From Rehmannia glutinosa (taxonomy: Eukaryota > Streptophyta > Magnoliopsida > Lamiales > Orobanchaceae): a DNA stretch of 64,000 nt. The notes under the pieces are model-generated. The model searched no databases, was not told the DNA's origin, and saw only the letters and a list, made by a program, of their open reading frames with translations. A program made the position numbers and the translations under genes. Of the stretch, positions 1 through 10,932 are shown in pieces (the first letter of the stretch is position 1; the number at the start of each line of letters is the position of its first letter). Location of the stretch: the NCBI GenBank assembly GCA_016081115.2, contig JABTTQ020002621.1, positions 248,001 through 312,000 on the forward strand, read 5' to 3'.

Positions 1-725
1 CTATCAACTTCTAAACCCGCAGAAGAGACTCGGTGGCCTAATACAATACCATCTCGTACCATGAAATGGCACTTTTCCCAATTTAAAACAAGGTTAGTCT
101 CCTCGTATCTCAAAGCAAAACTAGAGAAAGATTATCCAAGCAATGATCAAATGAATCTGCAAACACGGAAAAATCATCCATAAAAACCTCCATTATTTTC
201 TCAATAAAGTCATGAAAGATAGCCATCATGCATCATTGAAAAGTTCTTGGTGCATTACATAGTCCGAATGGCATTCTCGCGAAATGCAAATGTACCATAG
301 GGGCATGTAAAAGTCGTCTTCTCTTGGTCTTAGGGGCAATCATGATTTGGTTATACCCGAATAACCATCAAGAAAATAATAGTAATCATATCCCGCCGAT
401 CTAACATCATATCAATAAAGGGGAGGGGAAAGTGATCTTTACGAGTAGCATCATTCAATTTCCTATAATCAATGCAAATACGCCACCCAAGAACTATTCT
501 AGTCGCAATAAGCTCATCACTTTTGTTTCTAACTATAGTCATCTCCCCTTTCTTTGGTACGACTTGTACCGGACTTACCCAAGAACTATCGGTATAGCAT
601 ATATGATTCCAAAGATCTAACCATTTTAAAACCCCTTTTCTAATGACCTCTTGCATTATAGGGTTTAATCCTCTTTGATTTTGCATCAAAAGTTTATAGA
701 CATCTTCCATTCTAATTTTATGCAT
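1..725 (-). pseudogene. Reverse transcriptase (gypsy, Athila-like), broken
   Basis: This is the N-terminal and palm part of a retrotransposon reverse transcriptase, which copies element RNA into DNA. The minus-strand reading from 725 to 351 contains LNPIMQEVIRKGVLK, SSWVSPVQVVPKKG, GWRICIDYRKLNDATRKDHF and PLPFIDMMLDR, in the order expected for Ty3/gypsy RT. After a frame break the reading resumes at about 240-120 with an F-M-D-D catalytic box followed by FSVFADSFDHC. Further stops follow toward position 1. The domain is therefore present almost to the thumb but is split over several frames. Confidence 0.85.
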
Positions 726-1248
726 TACAATCGATGGGTGATACCTTTTAAATCAATGATTGACCAACCTATCGCAGACTTATGTTTTCTTAACACCCTA
801 AGCAGTTTATCAAGTTGAACGGAGGTTAAAAGGGATGATACGATTACGGATTCATGTTATTTGCTCCAAGAAATGCATATTTGAGATGCTTGGGAAAGGG
901 TTTGAGTTCGGGTGGTTCGAAATTGGTTCTTCCGATTGACGACGGGTCCCGTGCTCGGGCGCATGGGTCGTGCCCTCTTTCATTGTTGAGTCCTTTGTTT
1001 TGTCCTCATGCACGACCGCCCGTGATCGACGTATGGGTCGTGCGCTCTTCGTGATGTCGCTTTTCTTTGACCCCACGTATGGGCTATCCATACTCAGGAC
1101 GCACGGGTCGTGACGCTCTTTCGGTTTCTCATTTTTTTTTTCTTCGACCATGCGCACGACTTGGGCGTGCTCAGTAGCACGGGTCGTGCCCCCGCATTAC
1201 GAACTCCCGTGATGTTTTTCTCGTGTGTGTGTGCGCTTCTCGGAGGTC
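726..1248. other. Protease-RT spacer with GC-rich palindromic motif
   Basis: The stretch lies between the protease and RT blocks and has no recognisable domain. Between about 945 and 1200 it holds at least four variants of a short GC-rich, near-palindromic word of the form GCACGGGTCGTGC or GCATGGGTCGTGCC. These stand out from the AT-rich surroundings. The same word recurs at 2230-2275 and inside the LTR at 4905-5085. Confidence 0.5.
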
Positions 1249-2081
1249 CTACATGTTATCTAAAGCACAAAACAAGTCATACAAGTCTTGGTTATCAAAA
1301 TCAATCATCATGTTTGATGTTGAACACGAATGTGTCAAACCAAACTCTAAATCATCCTTAAACAACCTATGATCCGCATACTCATCAATGCAAGACTCAA
1401 CTACGTCTATGAAACTACAACTTTCAACACCATCAAGAAATTGAAGTGCCTTATAGATAGTAAATAAAACATGCTCATCATTAGCCCATAATGTGAGTTC
1501 TCTCTTTGCACATATATCAAGGCCTTCCCAAAGAGCTAGGAATGGACGCCCAAGTATCAAAGTGACGTCTTTGTCCTCCTCCATATCCAAAGACCAAAAA
1601 ATCCACAGGGAATATGAATTTATCTACTTTGACAAGCACATCCTCCATGATTCCCTTCGGATACGTGAGTGATCCGTGCGCAAGTTGTAAGGTGACCGTA
1701 GATGGCTTCACCTCTCCCAATCCAAGTTGCCCGAAAATGGACAAGGGCATCAAGTTAATACTCGCTCCTAAATCACAAAGTGATTTCTTAAAGAAAACAT
1801 CACCAATAGCATGAGGATAATGAAACTCCCCGGATCTTTTAGTTTCGTGGTAGTTTCCTCGGATTATCGTGACCGCATTCTTCCTCATTAGATTGAGTCT
1901 CAAAACTAGTCATATTTCTCTTCTTTGACATAACATCCTTCAAAAATTTAGCATAATTGGGCATTGCTTCAATGCGTCGCAAAAGAAATGTTAATATGCG
2001 TTTCTTAAATATATCCAAAAATTTAGTAAATTGCGAATCTAACTTTTTCTTTTGAAAACGCTCGAATAGGAAAGGGAACAT
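1249..2081 (-). pseudogene. Retroviral-type aspartic protease region (Athila-like)
   Basis: The region would encode the element's protease, which cuts the gag-pol polyprotein. Reading from 2081 leftward, the segment MPNYAKFLKDVMSKKR precedes the protease, as in Athila polyproteins. KSLCDLGASINLMPLSIF follows, with the active-site D-L-G-A, then TVTLQLAHGSLTYPKGIMED. In another frame comes TLILGRPFLA, the second conserved protease block. At least two frame changes (near 1850 and 1550) separate these blocks, so no continuous protein is possible. Confidence 0.8.
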
Positions 2082-2650
2082 TAAGTTTAGAAATGTCGGG
2101 GTTTGAAGAAGATTTAAGCTTTCGGCCCCTTTTTGTTCGGAGAATGATCCTCAACTCCTTCCTCGGCCTCAACATCGCCATTTGCTTGATTTCCACGTCT
2201 CCGGAGCAATAATCGATGCCCCTGAAGGCGCGCACGGCTGGCGTGCGTGCAGTGGCGCACGGTCGTGCTCCCCTACGCCTGTTCGAGTATTTTCTAGTAT
2301 TTTCGGCCCCTCGTATTCGCGTTCCACTCCTCGGACGAATGGCTTTACACGCTCCTTTGGATTAACCTCGGTGTTCCGGGAAATTGGCCTTTCGATCTTT
2401 GCCCACCAATAATCATAGCTAATTGGCCAATTTGGGTTTCAAGATTTTGCATTTGGGACCCCATAGTGTTGGCCAATTGTGTGACATGGTTTTCGATTTT
2501 ATCCGATTTCGCCTCATCCTTATTGAATCATTTCGTCTCACTCATAAACGAGGTGAAAATATCCTCCATAGTTGGCTTAGCCTCAAAGCATTTATGACAC
2601 CGTTTGTCACATTAAACCCTGGTGGTGGTTGCATCACATTCTTCGTGTTT
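2082..2650 (-). other. Degraded gag-protease linker
   Basis: There is no recognisable domain here. The minus-strand frames are Lys/Arg-rich and broken. A GC-rich patch at 2230-2275 repeats the GCACGG/CGTGC words seen elsewhere in the element. From its position it is the gag-to-protease linker of the Athila-like element. Confidence 0.45.
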
Positions 2651-3480
2651 GCGTAAGAGAAATTCTTGTGGTTCCTCAAATCCGGATGGTAATGAGTGGG
2701 AGTCCGATTGTTCGTAAATTGTTGAAATTAGGTTATTAACATAATTTACTTCCTCCATCCGATCTAGAGGAACTCCCCATTACTTGCACCCGCATTTCCT
2801 CATTTTGCCTTCGTCAATGCACTCAATTGATTTGTCAATACATCATTTGAGTCATTAACTCCTTAATGGGTCCGAATCGATTACTTGGCTACCCTTTTCA
2901 CATTAGTCCTCTCGGAGGGCCACCTGGTAGCTATTCATGGCCATCTCCTCAAACAAGTTGAATGCATCTTCGGGAATCGTGCAAGTAGATCTCCTCCTGC
3001 TGCGGCATCTACAAACGACCTAGTCTGCCCCATCAACCCATTGTAAAAGAAGCAGAGTGCGATCCTCAGAAATCCGTGTTGCGGGCACCTCCTCAATAAA
3101 TCCCGGAATCTCTCCCGGGCCTCATACAAGGGCTCGTGAGTCAAACTGCCTGAATCGAGTGATCTCACTTTTGAGCAGAGTGTCTTACTTGGTGGGAAGT
3201 ATTTAAACAAGAACCTATGACTCGGCTCATCCTAGTTGTTCACACTCCCTTGAGTTAGGGTGGCTAGCCGCTTTCTAGCCTTATCCCTTAAAGAAAAAGG
3301 GAATAGCGAAGACGTATAGAGTCACCCCATTCATCTTGATTGTATTGCAAATCTGTATGAAGTTCGCAAGATGAGAATTGGGATCCTCAGACGGAAACCC
3401 CAAACCGATTCGCCGCACCATCAAGATCAATGTTGGCTTCACTCAAAGTTATTCGCATTGATTGGGACATTGGAAATTCC
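2651..3480 (-). pseudogene. Gag region of Athila-like element, broken
   Basis: This would encode the capsid-like Gag protein. On the minus strand, near 3420-3330, is LGFPSEDPNSHLANFIQIC. Near 3210 the frame reads FKYFPPSKT, and near 3120 it reads RDLLRRCPQHGF. The reading YNGLMGQTRSFVDAAAGG falls at about 3050-2990. These blocks appear in the normal order of the Retrotrans_gag domain of plant Athila elements. Several frame changes separate them. Confidence 0.75.
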
Positions 3481-3903
3481 ACCATAGTTGCGATTGGTGC
3501 GGGCGAAAGTAATCACGAATCGCTTGCTCGCTAGATCGCGAGCACAAAGGAACCTCTGGCATGGTAACTCAACGTTGACCCCTGTTGGCCTGAGTTTTAC
3601 CTCCATTGTTGACCCCGTTATTGCCTCTGTTGTTATCTTATACGTCTACCATAGCTTGATCTTCTTTGTCTTTCTCGCCCGTTTAGTAGCTGCACTAATT
3701 CGCCTAACAAAAACCTCAACCTCCAAAAGATGAACGATGCTAATTCTCCTCGCTTGAGTGAGTGTTCATGCACTACCCGAACAACTAAAGAAAACAAGTT
3801 AAACACAAGTAGAAGTAAAATTAAACAACAAAATAAAAAGAAAGAAAAATGTTTAAATTAAAAATAATTTTATTTATCGCAATATTAGTGCTAAAAATTT
3901 AAT
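3481..3903. other. Leader between gag and primer binding site
   Basis: This is the AT-rich 5' untranslated leader of the Athila-like element on the minus strand, ending in A-rich sequence near 3780-3860. No separate gene is seen. The plus-strand frame at 3488-3733 has no recognisable domain and lies opposite the gag start. Confidence 0.4.
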
Positions 3904-3924
3904 TAGTCCCCAACGCCCAAAAAC
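3904..3924 (-). promoter_or_regulatory. Degraded tRNA-Asp-type primer binding site
   Basis: The plus strand reads TCCCCAACGCCCAAAAACTTG just before the LTR. From memory, Athila-type elements carry a site complementary to the tRNA-Asp 3' end, beginning TGGCGCCGTTG on the coding strand. Here short G/GC-containing pieces are missing, but position and context fit. Confidence 0.55.
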
Positions 3925-3925
3925 T

Positions 3926-5375
3926 TGTTCGCCTTATTTTTAGCTTCACCGCAAGTGTACGGTGTACTTTATAGAATAGGGTTAGCAAGGTCGAATCCAT
4001 GGGGACTAATAAATTAATGTACTAAGAAATTGGATTGTAATAGCCTTATTTTTATCTAGACGATCGAAAGTGAGTGATTTGGTTGTATAAACTAAAGCGT
4101 AAATTTATCATAAAAGAAACAAAACAAGGAGTTGATTGAAAGATTAAGTAAATGAATGGAATTTTGGGTTATGGTTTTGATTAATATCCCCTTTTATTAT
4201 CGATTAATCAAACCAAGTTAAGCATATTCTTCCCTACGAACATCAAAAGTAATTTACCTTCTCTCCGGATGCATGTAAAAGCGTTGATTGGAATATCTAT
4301 GCTAGCATCTCTACTCAACATGAGATATCCAACACCCAAAAGCTTAAAATATTATAAATCCTCACGAATATTCACAGACTTCTCAATCATTCAAAATATT
4401 CATGTCAAGTACTCATAGATCTAGTATTGAAACTCATCGGTTAGAATTATAAATCAATACATCAAACAAGTTAAACCAATCGCGTTTTGATAAAATAAGA
4501 ATTAAAGCAAAGTACTTGAATAAGGTTGGAAAACATTAACTTCAATTGCAATTAATCATCAAATAAAAGTATCCATTAACCTACTCCCAAACCCGAGAAT
4601 CACAAGAAGTTTAGCAGGACATAGAAAATAAATAATCCATAGACAAATTATTCATGTTCATGTCTAACTAATTGAAAATAAAAATACTATGGAATTAGTG
4701 AACTCGGGGATGTTGACGATCTCTCGATCTATCTTCAATCCTCGAAGGTGTGATTGCGATCTTGATCGATCTCCCATTCTCCGGTGGAAAGTTGCTCTTT
4801 TTCTGCTTTCTAGGGTTTGTTTGTGGTTCCGTCTCTATTTGTACATCGTTCGGGCCAAAAACCTAGTTCAAATGTGCGGTCGACTGTTTTCCCACACAGA
4901 CGACGCGGGCGTGCGCCTAGCGCATGCCCAGCCCCGTCCGGGTGCCGTAGAAACTAGTCATTCTTTGAAGGACGACGGGTCGTGCGCGATGACGCACGAC
5001 CAGCCCGTGCGTGTAGTTGAAACTTGAGAACTGGTCTTGTGTTAGCGCACGGGCTGTGCTAGGACGCACATCCCGCCCGTGCACTCGCTAAGCCGATATC
5101 GTTTGTTTTTCGGCGTTTCTCGCCCGATTCATCCGACTTCTTACCGATTCAACTCCAAACTTCGTACATTACGTAAAGTATTGGCGGTTCTTTATCGCAA
5201 TGCTCGAATTGTTGCCAAAATGCTACAATTATCAACAAATTTCTACAAAACGAGCAAAGTGTAATACCTTTTCCACAAAACAGAAATAAAGCCCTATTTA
5301 CTCATGTAATGCATGCATAGCAACACATTCTAGCCAAAATTAAGCCCAAAATACATGTAAAACACATGTTAATCG
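3926..5375 (-). repeat. 5' LTR of Athila-like element (right end approximate)
   Basis: The LTR begins TGTTCGCC beside the primer site. It contains the phrase GCAAGTGTACGGTG followed by GTCGAATCCATGGGGAC, familiar from plant gypsy LTR starts. A GC-rich block at 4860-5095 repeats the GCACG/CGTGC word several times. The end is placed near ACACATGTTAATC at 5361-5373 by resemblance only. No partner LTR is in the window to confirm it. Confidence 0.55.
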
Positions 5376-5508
5376 GCTTTCTTTCGGGCTTTTCCCATTG
5401 GGCTTTCTATATGCGCCACTACTCATGGACTTCCCACACTGGAACCCAAGACCTACTGACCCTAAAGTCCTAAGTTCTTAGAGTGTGAGTACCACCAGTT
5501 GGGCTAAA
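5376..5508. other. Short spacer, nothing recognised
   Basis: The 130 bp between the gypsy LTR and the next repeat show no gene or clear signal. Confidence 0.4.
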
Positions 5509-6290
5509 TGTAGAGCCCTTTCTTGCTTACTTTAATTTTAATGCGGAAAATAAGAAATTAAAATAGAAATACTTTAATAGACTACTAAAAATGCGGAGCA
5601 ATAAAAATCTTACTTCGTTCAAAAACTTTGCATTGGAAATAAATACCAATAATTATTAGTCTAAAATACTCATACGGAAAATAAAACGCGTTCAACATTT
5701 ACTAAACTAATAAATCAAACTTTGAACATAAGATAATCGAATGACATGGGTTCCCAGGGATTATCTTGTGCTCGCCATCTTCTTTCCTCTTTTGTATTCT
5801 CATTAGGAAAATAATCAACATTCGTGGAATGAGATTAAAGAAGTTCAACAAATAACCTCATGCATGAATGCATTCCTAATGCAATAACTTAACATTTATA
5901 ACTTTGTAAAATCTTACGTTTCCTTTACTTAAAACCTTTCACATTCATACTTATAACAATGTCTTTCTTTTCGTAAAATGTTCTTAAGACGCGAGCTCAC
6001 TTGGTGACACATTGTTCTAATCGGGGGTGCGATGAGCCTTGTTATTTTGAACCCGGTTAACATTTTGCTCGAAGGCCCATTTCCATTCGATTTGCCCAAA
6101 GGCCCATTTTCTTGAACATTAACCTTAGCCGCAAGCTAAACATTGTAGGAACGCTAGTCCCCCATGTACATTTCCACTCACTCCAAAGATTATCATAGAA
6201 CAATATGCACTCATTTCTTTGAAAAATCATTAAACTTTAGACTTGACTTTACTTAGATGCTCGTGAAATGCTATGAACATACATTTTGAT
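5509..6290 (-). repeat. Left direct repeat (putative 3' LTR)
   Basis: It begins TGTAGAGCC and ends near GAACATACATT. It matches 6595-7370 with scattered indels. Confidence 0.55.
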
Positions 6291-6570
6291 GGAGCATAAG
6301 CATTAAAGGCACAATTAAATATACGAATAAATCAATAACAAAGCACAAAATATATTATGGGCGTATCAAATAATCAATACTATCTCAAATATATTCACAT
6401 TTAGGTCTAAAGCCGAGCATAAACACAAAATGATGCAAGTATAATCATATTGAATGGGAAGCTTATCATATTGCGGAGGGAGATGCTCAAGTGCGACTCA
6501 TAACCCATGACTAGTTGACTTTAAACTTGTAAATTAAATCATTTTAAAGTCTACAGAACCATTTTAAAAA

Positions 6571-6588
6571 GCCTCGTCTCGGATACCA
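6571..6588 (-). promoter_or_regulatory. Putative tRNA-iMet primer binding site
   Basis: The minus strand reads TGGTATCCGAGACGAGGC a few bases from the right repeat. It shares TGGTATC and a following GAG with the usual plant primer site. Confidence 0.55.
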
Positions 6589-6594
6589 CTAAAA

Positions 6595-7370
6595 TGCGAG
6601 CCTTTTCTAGCTTACTTGAATTTTAATGCGAAAAATAAGAATACTTTAATAGATCGCTAAAAGTACGGAGTAATAAAAAAACTTACTTCATTTGAAAACT
6701 TTGAAGCGAGTAAATAAATCCTAATAACTATTAGTCCATGAAACACTCATACCGAAAATAAAACGAAGTTCAACGTTTACTAAACTAATAAATCAAACTT
6801 TGAACATAAGATAAATAAACGAAATGGGTTCTCGAGTCATCGCGCTACCGTCATCTCTCCTTCCTCTTCGTATTCTCATCCGGAAAAGAATCGGCATTCA
6901 TGGAATGAGCTTAAAGAAGCTCAATAAATAACCTCATGCATGAATGCCTAATGCAATAACTTAACATTTATAACTTTGTAAAATCTTACGTTTCCTTTAC
7001 TTAATAACCTTTCACATTCATACTTAAAACATTGTCTTTATTTTCTTAAAATGTTCTTAAGACGTGAGCTCACTTGGTGACACATTGTTCTTAATCAAGG
7101 TTGCAATGGACCTTGTTATTTGGAACCCGGTTAATATTTTTCCCAAAGGCCCATTTCCATTCGTTTTGTCCAAGGGCCCATTTCCTTGAACATTAATATT
7201 AGCCGCAAATGGCACATTGTCGAACGCCGGTCCCCCGCGCCCATTTCTTACTCACTCAAAGATCATAGAACAATATGCACCCATTTCTTTGAAAAATATT
7301 AAACTTTAGACTTGACTTTACTTAATGTTGGGATGCTCGTGAAATGCTATGAACATACATTAACATGTTG
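6595..7370 (-). repeat. Right direct repeat (putative 5' LTR)
   Basis: It begins TGCGAGCC and is colinear with the left repeat. The right boundary is approximate, because weak similarity may continue to about 7430. Confidence 0.5.
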
Positions 7371-7400
7371 CATGAACCAAAGTGATGCAACATATCATTA

Positions 7401-7980
7401 AATACGAGAATAAGATAAGCGTATATCATAATAATTAAATCACATTAGCGGAAATAATTTGAGAATAACACCATACATTCAACTAATTATTAAAATTGTA
7501 AACAATTTATTTTTATTTAGGCATTTAATATTTTTATTTTAAAACTAATTTTGATATACTTATATTTTCCTTCATCTTCACCCATATAATTGTAATGCCA
7601 CATATGATGTCTAATCAACCAAAATTGAATGAAAACATAATTTTTTTTTTTGAATTCTTATAAGCTCAACAGTGACTTTTGTTATATAGCGTAAGCGAGA
7701 CTAAAAAGTTGAAAAAACTCACTTAAAGGACTAAATGTAAAAATTAAAACAAGTGAAGACTAAATCACCAAAGTGGTCCACTTAGAGGACTAAAAACATA
7801 ATTTTGTGCGATATCTAATTAGGTTCAATGAAGTCTCGAGAAACAAGTCGCGAGGAAGATACGAATTTTTGGGGGATATTGATTCTCCACGAAGTTGCCA
7901 AAGAATGTTTATCGGAAAATTTGAAAATTAGTCTTTTCTTTATCGGGTGTTGTTAGAGATGACAATCTCTAACACATTAC
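7401..7980. other. AT-rich intergenic DNA
   Basis: No gene, RNA or repeat with clear edges was recognised. Confidence 0.4.
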
Positions 7981-8266
7981 TAGAGGTGTCAATAATGGTC
8001 GGTTCGTCCCGGCCTTGTCCTAGCCCTAAAAAGCCCTGGCCGTTTAATTTAGGGTTAAAAAGCCATGAAGTCTAACCTTATAATTATTTTTATTCGTTTT
8101 GATAAAGTCATACCTTATAAATTTAATATACCTACTCAAACCAAATACTAATAAAAATTAAGTAACAATAAATGAGGTTTCTTTTAAATAATTTTATAAA
8201 TTAATAAAATAATATCAACAATCTAATGTTCTAACAAGTTGAATCATAGATCATAATATCATGTTC

Positions 8267-8374
8267 CTTCATATTCATCAATTAACATTTGCCAAGATTA
8301 AAAACTAATTGATAAATGAGCTTCATATTCATCAATTAACATTTGCCAAGATTAAAAACTAATTGATAAATGAG
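8267..8374. repeat. Perfect 54-bp tandem duplication
   Basis: The unit beginning CTTCATATTCATCAATTAAC and ending GATAAATGAG occurs at 8267-8320 and again, identically, at 8321-8374. The identity implies a recent local duplication. Confidence 0.9.
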
Positions 8375-8481
8375 ATTAAAAATTAGATTTGATATTATTA
8401 TAGATATAAATGTAAATATAAATCTATAAAATACAAAAACTTTATTGAGAGAAAAACCTATGGTCGGCCCGACCCTCATAG

Positions 8482-8878
8482 ACGGACGGAAATATTCCCC
8501 ATGTGGGGGCACGTGCCCACAAAATTTTCTTTTACTATTTATTTTTAAAAGCTATATATATATATATATATATTAAATTGGTTAAAAAAGTGGGATCAAC
8601 CTTGTGCTTGAGAGCAGAGGCTTGTTTGGGTGATTGACATGTGTTTGATCTCATGTGAATGTATATGTTCGTTTTCCTATTTTTCCCCAATTGTACTAAA
8701 AAGAATTAGGTTAAAAAAGTTGTACCCTCTTAACCTAGGATGCCCCTTTCATAAAAATCAGAAAAAACCCATAATGAAAAAAATCAGAACTTCGCGTAGG
8801 CGATTGTATTTATTTTGAGCCTCAATGATTATTTTTAGTTTTGTGCCCACTGTAGAATATTTCTCGGATCCGTCCTCG
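8482..8878. mobile_element. MITE nested in the hAT-like element
   Basis: The left end, GACGGACGGAAATATTCC followed by GGGGGCACGTGCCCAC, is matched in inverted orientation by the right end, GTGCCCACTGTAGAATATTTC followed by GGATCCGTCC. The interior holds a TA microsatellite near 8553-8573 and a meaningless plus-strand frame at 8630-8818. The type is uncertain. The ends resemble the common plant transposon end that reads as a rearranged GGATCCGTCC. Confidence 0.5.
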
Positions 8879-9015
8879 CTAACCCATCCCCTAGCCGTCC
8901 CAAGTGTCAATTAGAATCCGTCTAAAAAGCTCTCATTTTATAAGGGCCTATTATAGGCACAACACTTAAATTTTTAGATTCGGTCCTCGTGGCTAGACCC
9001 TTATTGACATCTCTA

Positions 9016-9224
9016 CATGATACGATAACACGACGCGAACCCAACTCGAAGTTACCGAGAGAAACCCAAACCTAAACACGAGAAACACGAACACGAACAC
9101 GAATATTACACAATATTACCAATTTGTCTTGAGACATATACTATCTTATATTTAATTTAACTTTTTATGTATTTTTTAACGTAACCCCAAATTAACCCAA
9201 ACAAAATACAAACCCGACCGATAA
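9016..9224. other. Repeat remnant with ACACGA short repeats
   Basis: The text GATACGATAACACGACGCGAACCC followed by several AACACGA units at 9080-9102 looks like a transposon remnant. No edges were found. Confidence 0.3.
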
Positions 9225-10457
9225 CCCAAATTTTCACCGTAGCTATAATATTAGTCCTAAATTTGAAGTCGTAAATTTATTCCTATGACAATTTTGCCCA
9301 TCAACATAAATAAATTTTAATCCTATAATTTTTAGAATTTGAAATTTATAGTCTTATATATTTTAGTTGTAGTAATTTGTCCTATTAGTCAAAATAACAG
9401 ATTTTGCTAAATTTATACATGTTCTCAATTATATTTCCCTAATTAGAAAATAATATATGTATACCTCGTATGTCGGATCATAATCCGTAATCATAATTCA
9501 AAATTCTTTTTCATTAGGCAATATATTGTATAAATGATAAATTAATCCAATGCATAAGTAAAGGAAAAATTGCAAAATTGGTCATGTATCTATAGGGGTG
9601 TTGCAAAATTAATCATGTAACTTTTGAAGTTGTAATTTTAGTCTGTGATAATTTTGCCCTTAGCAAAATTTCAATTTTAATAATGTAAATTTTAGAATTT
9701 AATAATTTTAGTCTTTTTTATTTTTTAGTTGTGGTAACCGGTCCTATTAATCAAAATAACCAATTTGGGCATATATGTACGTGTTATTTTATTTCCATAA
9801 TTAGAAAAGAATGCATGTAGAGCTTATGTCTCGATTTTGATATGGATTCATAAATCTAAAATTATTCTATCATTAGGCAATTTATAGTATAAATGATAAA
9901 TGAATTCTAGTACTCAAAGTAAATAAAATACAAGATCCGATACCATTTTAAACTTGATCTTAGGTATATTGATTATTTTGGCTACCAAGGAATTTTGGGA
10001 ATAATTAAAATATTGAAATATCCATTAGGACCAAATTTACATCAACTTAAAACTTATAGGACAAGAATTGCACAAATCTAAAACTTAGGGTACCAAAATT
10101 GCAAAAAGACAAAACATACAGGACCAAAATTGCAATTTGAAAAGTTATAGACGAATATTGCAACAACCCTATAGATGTATGACTAATTTTGCATTTTTCC
10201 CCATAAGTAAATAAAACATATGATCCGATACCATTTTCTACTTGTTCTTAAGTGTATTGAATATTTTGGCCGCAAAGGCATTTTGTGAATCAGTGGAATA
10301 TTGAAATAGCCATCATGACTAAATTTGCACCGACTTAAAACTTATAGGACAAGAACTGACGAATTCAAAACTTTTACGACCAAAATCGCAAAAAGAACAA
10401 AACATAGATCAAAATCAAAATTTCAAAAGTTACGGGACTAATTTGCATTTTCCTAAA
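9225..10457. mobile_element. Mutator-like MITE (outer copy), split by a second copy
   Basis: Sequence 9240-9562 and 10203-10457 together are colinear with the inner element at 9563-10202. The shared text includes GATAATTTTGCCC-type and ATCCGATACCATTTT words, the CATTAGGCAAT phrase, and an end reading GTTACGGGACTAATTTGCAT. The outer left terminus is truncated. The two halves are separated exactly by the inner copy and its 9-bp duplication. Confidence 0.65.
9563..10202. mobile_element. Mutator-like MITE (inner copy), 640 bp
   Basis: The left terminus GGAAAAATTGCAAAATTGG, continuing through GTATCTATAGGGGTGTTGCAA, is matched in inverted orientation by the right terminus TATTGCAACAACCCTATAG through GACTAATTTTGCATTTTTCC. 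Long inverted repeats of about 70 bp result. The 9 bases ATAAGTAAA at 9554-9562 are repeated exactly at 10203-10211, a 9-bp target duplication of the size made by Mutator-superfamily transposases. It has no coding capacity. Confidence 0.75.
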
Positions 10458-10932
10458 TTTATTTGATGAGTAAGATTGGAATTTAGGGGTTCATATGTTT
10501 CAGCCGCCATTGTTTGACCATCATTGACCAAATAACATCCTTTGTAACATAACCTTAATAAATATGCAAGTAAATCAAACGTGACAAAAATGCATTGTGC
10601 AAATTAATCCCGCAGCCCTCGTCTTGATTTCATTCATCATTCTCAAGGTCACATATATAAACAAAATTAGATTGTGGTTAAATACACAAGGAGACAAAAT
10701 TAGGAAACTAAGGACACAATATTGGGAAACTATCCTAAAGTTGGGAGAATACAACTGATTATTATCCTAAAATTAGGAAAATTACAATTGACTACAAAAT
10801 CACAAGAAAATATATTAGTAATTAATTCACTAATAATATATATCAGCGTGCTACAATACTCTGTAGATTCCATTGCATCCCAACTATAAAAACGTGATGA
10901 ACTTTTCATACACAAGACACGAATATTTCAAG
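10458..10932. other. AT-rich upstream region of the S1-like gene
   Basis: No other gene is seen here. The region would contain the promoter and 5' leader of the S1-like gene, but no single TATA box can be chosen with confidence. A frame-compatible start at 10873 uses TTG and adds residues that precede a signal peptide poorly. The ATG at 10933 is therefore preferred. Confidence 0.35.

Larger units (their letters stand above)
1..5375 (-). mobile_element. Ty3/gypsy Athila-like retrotransposon, partial
   Basis: Reading on the minus strand, the order is 5' LTR (about 5375 to 3926), primer binding site, gag, a pre-protease region, aspartic protease and reverse transcriptase, which runs off the left edge of the window. 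The protease motif DLGASINLMP and the RT wording SSWVSPVQVVPKKG and GWRICIDYRKLN are characteristic of the plant Athila lineage. RNase H, integrase and the 3' LTR must lie left of the window. Every coding block is broken by stops and frameshifts, so this is a dead copy. The right LTR boundary is approximate because the partner LTR is not visible. Confidence 0.8.
5509..7400 (-). mobile_element. Small non-autonomous LTR element
   Basis: Two direct repeats of roughly 780 bp (about 5509-6290 and 6595-7370) flank only about 300 bp of non-coding sequence. They share long colinear text, for example GAGCTCACTTGGTGACACAT and GCTCGTGAAATGCTATGAAC. Immediately before the right repeat (6571-6588) the minus strand reads TGGTATCCGAGACGAGGC. 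This resembles the tRNA-iMet primer site TGGTATCAGAGC used by copia and TRIM-type elements. The repeats therefore look like LTRs of a minus-strand element with no coding capacity. The repeats are longer than is usual for TRIMs, so an internally deleted larger element is the alternative. No target duplication was recognised. Confidence 0.55.
7981..9015. mobile_element. hAT-like non-autonomous element with nested insertion
   Basis: The left end reads TAGAGGTGTCAATAATGG and the right end reads TTATTGACATCTCTA. Together they form an inverted terminal repeat TAGAG(G/A)TGTCAATAA. The adjacent 8 bp are CACATTAC on the left and CATGATAC on the right, at best a decayed 8-bp target duplication. Such ends and TSD size suit hAT elements. 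There is no transposase. A tandem duplication (8267-8374) and a second inverted-repeat element (8482-8878) lie inside. Confidence 0.55.
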
